35,936 nucleotides of DNA, taken from contig NZ_BAFS01000240.1 in assembly GCF_000308415.1 (NCBI RefSeq), positions 1-35,936 on the forward strand, given 5' to 3'. A model generated the notes under the pieces. The model was given only the letters and a program-made list of their open reading frames with translations. It was not told the DNA's origin and did no database searches. Made by a program: the position numbers and the translations under genes. Below are positions 32,815 through 35,936 of this stretch, piece by piece; within the stretch, counting starts at the first letter, position 1; each line of letters starts with the position of its first letter. The DNA comes from Nocardia asiatica NBRC 100129. GTDB lineage: Bacteria > Actinomycetota > Actinomycetes > Mycobacteriales > Mycobacteriaceae.

Positions 32815-34278
32815 TCAGATCCGTTCCAGTCGGATGGGCAGGCCATCGGCGGGCACCGGGCCGGTGCCGGCGACCAGCGGCATCCGATAGCCGTCCGGCA
32901 CGCTCCAGCGATACCGCAGCAGCATCTGGTGCACAACGGCTTTCACCGTCATGCCGCCGAAGTACAAGCCGATGCACTTGTGCGCGCCGCCGCCGAACGG
33001 CGCCCACGCGAAGCGGTGCGATTTGTCCTCCCTGCGGTGCTCGGCGAAACGTTCCGGATCGAAGACGTCGGCATCGTGCCAGTACGCCTCGTTGCGCATG
33101 AGGCCGTAGGTGCCGCACATGATCAGCGTCCCCTTCGGCAGGTAGTACCCGAGGATGTCGGTGTCGGCGATGGTTTCGCGAACCTGCTGCGCCACCGGCG
33201 AATAGACCCGCAGCGCCTCCTTGAACGCGAGATCGAGCGACGGCAGGCGGTCGAGATCGTCGTAGTCCAGGGCGGGCTTGCCCAGCGCGACGGATTCCGC
33301 GCGCAGCCGCTCCTGCCATTCCGGATGCCTGCCGAGTTCGTAGACGAGCATGGACGCGGCGATGGTGCTGGTGTCGTGGGCGGCCATCATCACGAAGATC
33401 ATGTGCTCGACCACCTCGGCGTCGGTGAAGGTCTCGCCGTCGGCGGTGCTCATCCGGCACAGCACGCTGAACAGGTCGTCGCCGCCGCTCGCGCGCTTGG
33501 CGGGCAACTCACGGCGGAAATGCTCTTCGAGCACCCGGCGCCCGCGCACGCCACGGGCCCACACTCCGCCCGGCACGTTCGCCCGGATCATCGCGGCCCC
33601 GCCGCGCACCGCGTCCTCGAAGGCGCGCTCCAGCCGTGCGGCGTCCGCGCTGAGTTCCGCGCCCGCGAAGACTTCGGTGGCCTGCTGCAGCAGCAGCTCC
33701 TTGATCGCGCGATAGACGCGGAAGTCCTCGCTCGGCTCCCAGCGCGCGAGGCCACGGGTGATTCGCGGCGTGGTCAGGCCCAGGTAGCCGATCAATCGCG
33801 GCCTGGTGAAGGCCTGCTGCATGATGCGCCGGTGGAACAGGTGCTCGTCGAAATCCCGCAGCAGCAACCCGCCGCGGAAGAACGGGCCGATCAGCCACTC
33901 CCAGCCACGTTGCGCCGACAGCACCTTGTCCCGGTCCAGCATCACCGCCTCGTACCCCTCCGGGCTGCCGAAGGTGACCATCCGCCGGCCGAGCATGCCC
34001 ATCCACTGCACCGGGCCCAAGCGATCGAATCGCATCCGCGCGAACCCGATCGGGTCGGCCAGCGCGTGCAGTGTGTAACCGATCCCCGGCAGCCCGAAAT
34101 CGCCGAGCACCGGTTTCAGGCCACTGCCGGGCGGCGGATCGGCCAGCGGACGCACCCGCACCGGATAGGAGGCGACCAGCCGCGCAGCCGCCCGCTGCGC
34201 GTGCCACGCCCAGGTGGCCCGCGCTTGCCGGACCGTGCCGGAGACATCGTCGATCGACTGGGGCACAAGCAGACTCAT
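32815..34278 (-). CDS. Cytochrome P450, CYP136-like
   Basis: This 487-residue P450 has the I-helix oxygen-activation motif AHDTS, ExxR in KEALR, and the heme ligand Cys435 in FGGGAHKCIG. The length, the divergent TetR and the position resemble M. tuberculosis CYP136A1 (Rv3059 next to Rv3058c), from memory. The family's substrates are unclear; the long N-terminus (MSLLVPQSIDDVSG...) has no signal or anchor. ATG at 34278 has GAAGGGAAG about seven bases upstream. A ferredoxin follows in the same operon. The promoter is overlaid by tandem operators at 34321-34352, so the gene should be repressed by the divergent TetR. Confidence 0.93.
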   Translation of the reverse strand: MSLLVPQSIDDVSGTVRQARATWAWHAQRAAARLVASYPVRVRPLADPPPGSGLKPVLGDFGLPGIGYTLHALADPIGFARMRFDRLGPVQWMGMLGRRMVTFGSPEGYEAVMLDRDKVLSAQRGWEWLIGPFFRGGLLLRDFDEHLFHRRIMQQAFTRPRLIGYLGLTTPRITRGLARWEPSEDFRVYRAIKELLLQQATEVFAGAELSADAARLERAFEDAVRGGAAMIRANVPGGVWARGVRGRRVLEEHFRRELPAKRASGGDDLFSVLCRMSTADGETFTDAEVVEHMIFVMMAAHDTSTIAASMLVYELGRHPEWQERLRAESVALGKPALDYDDLDRLPSLDLAFKEALRVYSPVAQQVRETIADTDILGYYLPKGTLIMCGTYGLMRNEAYWHDADVFDPERFAEHRREDKSHRFAWAPFGGGAHKCIGLYFGGMTVKAVVHQMLLRYRWSVPDGYRMPLVAGTGPVPADGLPIRLERI

Positions 34279-34320
34279 AGCAGTCTTCCCTTCGCGACAC
34301 TGCGATGGTCCGACGATATA

Positions 34321-34352
34321 GGAAACATGCGTTTCCGTAAACGTTTGTTTCC
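34321..34352. promoter_or_regulatory. Tandem 16-base operators between P450 and TetR genes
   Basis: GGAAACATGCGTTTCC (34321-34336) has perfect six-base arms around ATGC. Directly after it, GTAAACGTTTGTTTCC (34337-34352) repeats the pattern with one arm mismatch. On the minus strand a possible promoter for the P450 (TTTACG, 17 bases, TATCGT) places operator 1 within the spacer. Two dimers bound side by side would block transcription both ways. Confidence 0.72.
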
Positions 34353-34379
34353 CAATTGCGGCTGTGCCAAGCTGGCGGA

Positions 34380-35045
34380 GTGACCCGTACCGTCAGCGGC
34401 ACCTACCGCGGAGCCTCCACGGCCGAGCGCCGCGAGGATCGGCGCAGGAGACTGCTCGACGCGGCCCTCGACATCATCGGCACCCAGGGGTTGTCTGCGC
34501 TGACCGTGCGCGGCGTGTGCGAACAGGCCAAAGTCGGGCCGCGATTCTTCTACGAGGCGTTCCCCGATCTCGACGCGCTCGCCGCCGGCGTGCTGGTCGT
34601 GATCCAGCAGGCGGCGCTCGACCGCGCGAAGACCGCTATCGCCGAGACCACGGGCACACCCGGCGACCGCATCCGCGCGGGGGTCGCGGCCCTCATCGTG
34701 GAGCTCACCGACGACCCGCGCCGGGCGAAGGTGGCGTTCGCCCAGACCTACGGCAACGAGGCGCTGATGCGCAGCCGGTTCGCCGGCATGCGCCAGGTGG
34801 CCGACGCCATCATCGAGCAGACCCGGCTGGTGCTCGAACTGCCCGAAGGACAGGACACCGCGATCGCGGCGACCTCCCAGCTGATCACCGGCGGCGCGGC
34901 CGAACTGGTGCTGGTCTGGCTGGACGGCGGACTCGACGTCGACCGGGACGGGCTGATCGCGCTGCTCGCGGATTACACCGTGGCGATGATCGATCGGCTG
35001 CCCGCGGTCGCCGGACGGCTGTCCGGCCTCACACCAGATTCGTGA
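34380..35045 (+). CDS. TetR family repressor of the P450-ferredoxin operon
   Basis: This 221-residue TetR protein has a standard N-terminal helix-turn-helix: RRLLDAALDIIGTQGLSALT, VRGVCEQAKVGPRFFYEAF and DLDAL. It diverges from the CYP136-like gene with 101 bases between the starts, and two adjacent operators occupy that gap. By analogy with Rv3058c it likely represses the P450 operon and itself, and releases on binding the P450's substrate or a related lipid. GTG at 34380 is chosen as the in-frame start that leaves the operators outside the gene; TTG 34356 is upstream. Its 3' end overlaps the facing TetR gene by 17 bases. Confidence 0.9.
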   Translation: MTRTVSGTYRGASTAERREDRRRRLLDAALDIIGTQGLSALTVRGVCEQAKVGPRFFYEAFPDLDALAAGVLVVIQQAALDRAKTAIAETTGTPGDRIRAGVAALIVELTDDPRRAKVAFAQTYGNEALMRSRFAGMRQVADAIIEQTRLVLELPEGQDTAIAATSQLITGGAAELVLVWLDGGLDVDRDGLIALLADYTVAMIDRLPAVAGRLSGLTPDS

Positions 35046-35655
35046 TCAGCGCCGAAAGCAGCGGCTCGCGCAGTCCGGGCAGCGCGTCGAAGTCCCCCGC
35101 GACGACGCGATTGGTCGCCAGCGACACCACCGCGCCGATCACCGCCTCGCCGATCAGCCGCTGATGCGGCCGGGTCGCTCCCAGCGCCGCCGCGAATCCG
35201 TCGACCAGGGCGGCCTGGGTCGCCAGCCGCCGTTCCAGCACCGGCCTTCCCGCCGCGTACACCTCCACCAGGAAGACCTTCGCGACTTGCGGCTCCTGCG
35301 CCAAAGTGGCGAAGTACGCGGCGAGCGCGCGATCTATCCGCTCGAGCGCGGTGCCGTCGCCGGCGAGCGCGTCGCCGATGCGGGTCATCACGATCTCCAC
35401 GGCCATGTCGTAGGCGGCGAGGAAGCACGCCTCCTTGTTCGCGAAATGCTGGTAGAAGGTCATCCGCGACACCTCGGCCCGCTTCAGCACGTCCGCCACC
35501 GTCGCCGCCGCGTAACCCTTGTCCGCGGCCGCCTCGATCATCGCCACCAGCATCCGGCCCCGCTGCGTGGCGACCACATCCTCCGGCGCTAGGCCGTGGT
35601 TTCCGCCGTGCAGTTTCCCGCCCGCCCGCGCTTTCAGCAACGATCCTCGCTCCAC
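35029..35655 (-). CDS. TetR family transcriptional regulator
   Basis: This 208-residue TetR regulator has the N-terminal domain VVATQRGRMLVAMIEAAADK, then TVADVLKRAEVSRMTFYQHF and NKEACF. The DNA-binding half is close to that of the TetR at 16558-17226 (both with QRGR, SRxTFYxHFANKExCF and TRIxDxL), which points to a shared ancestor and perhaps similar target sites. GTG at 35655 is preceded by TAGCAT and six bases, a leaderless pattern. Its 3' end overlaps the P450 repressor gene. The target is unknown; a partial secreted-protein gene lies 133 bases upstream in the other direction. Confidence 0.9.
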   Translation of the reverse strand: MERGSLLKARAGGKLHGGNHGLAPEDVVATQRGRMLVAMIEAAADKGYAAATVADVLKRAEVSRMTFYQHFANKEACFLAAYDMAVEIVMTRIGDALAGDGTALERIDRALAAYFATLAQEPQVAKVFLVEVYAAGRPVLERRLATQAALVDGFAAALGATRPHQRLIGEAVIGAVVSLATNRVVAGDFDALPGLREPLLSALITNLV

Positions 35656-35788
35656 GTACCGATGCTAAGCATCCGCGCACGGGGCCGGGTGTCTTCCGCG
35701 ATGCGCGGGAATCACAGCCGGAAACGATGCCCGACGAGGCACAATGGCCGTCCGAGAATGCTTCGAATCAGAAGGAGCGTGATCGACG

Positions 35789-35936
35789 ATGACAGGCAAG
35801 CGACCGGCCGGACGAAGCGCCCTGCTGGCGGCGTTGTGCACCGGCGCCTTCACGGCGGCGGCTCCGGCGGCAGCCGATCAACCAGCGTTCGTGAGCATCG
35901 GCGTCATCCGCACCTTCGGCGACACCTGCTACGGCC
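35789..35936 (+). CDS. Secreted protein, N-terminal fragment (cut by window end)
   Basis: The ORF starts MTGKRPAGRSALLAALCTGA and continues through an Ala-rich core to a likely signal peptidase site (AAPAAADQP, cleavage around residue 29). The visible mature part begins ADQPAFVSIGVIRTFGDTCYG, which I do not recognise. AGAAGGAG lies 11 bases upstream of ATG 35789, a little far; GTG 35779 in another frame gives a non-secretory product and is less likely. The gene continues past the window. Confidence 0.6.
   Translation, partial: MTGKRPAGRSALLAALCTGAFTAAAPAAADQPAFVSIGVIRTFGDTCYG

Noticed and set aside
32398..34383. A long plus-strand open frame opposite the P450 and ferredoxin genes
   Set aside because: The P450 and ferredoxin motifs are clear on the minus strand; the plus-strand product has no domains.

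Overview
The window is high-GC actinobacterial chromosome, most likely from Nocardia or a close mycolic-acid-containing relative. The evidence is the strong G/C bias at third codon positions, many leaderless starts (a TAnnnT box about 6-9 bases before the start codon), an RpfB-type resuscitation factor, a protein O-mannosyltransferase, an F420/LLM-type oxidoreductase, and blocks of genes in the order I recall from Mycobacterium tuberculosis (metG, tatD, rpfB, rsmA, ispE, rsmI, pmt, arcA; and the GAF-GGDEF-EAL plus ThiF/nitroreductase pair). The species is inference. I saw no tRNA, rRNA, CRISPR array, insertion sequence or prophage. Every gene looks intact except the two cut by the window ends.

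Layout. 1-2063: the 3' part of prfC, converging on a SnoaL-like gene with a long disordered N-terminus. 2162-5440: a compact unit in which a DUF445 membrane protein is coupled to one Abi-alpha/DUF4393 protein and diverges from a paralogue of that protein. 5437-6861: a TetR repressor and a divergent SDR with twin operators between them. 6952-16335: housekeeping genes ispE (apparently inverted relative to rsmA), rsmA, rpfB, tatD and metG, interrupted by an LLM oxidoreductase with a twin-operator promoter, an ABC-F protein and a copper chaperone behind a CsoR-like operator. 16558-23108: TetR, a PEP mutase/isocitrate lyase family protein, rsmI, protein O-mannosyltransferase, a YtrA-type GntR regulator, arginine deiminase and SoxR. 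23077-31158: a long minus-strand run of SDR, GT4 mannosyltransferase, GAF-GGDEF-EAL enzyme, ThiF-nitroreductase fusion, GNAT-like protein and two overlapping Cass2/GyrI-like ligand-binding proteins. 31425-35655: family 5 uracil-DNA glycosylase with a possible coupled leader ORF, a Cys-rich metal-binding protein, ferredoxin plus CYP136-like P450 with a divergent TetR and tandem operators, and another TetR. The window ends in the start of a secreted protein.

The two best candidates for undescribed biology are the DUF445/Abi-alpha unit (3-gene membrane module, possibly defence or envelope related) and the GNAT / ThiF-nitroreductase / cyclic-di-GMP enzyme operon, whose product is unknown and whose usual 'molybdopterin' label is poorly supported by its domains. 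Small-molecule sensing is a theme of the region: four TetR genes, SoxR, a GntR, two Cass2 proteins and several well-formed palindromic operators.
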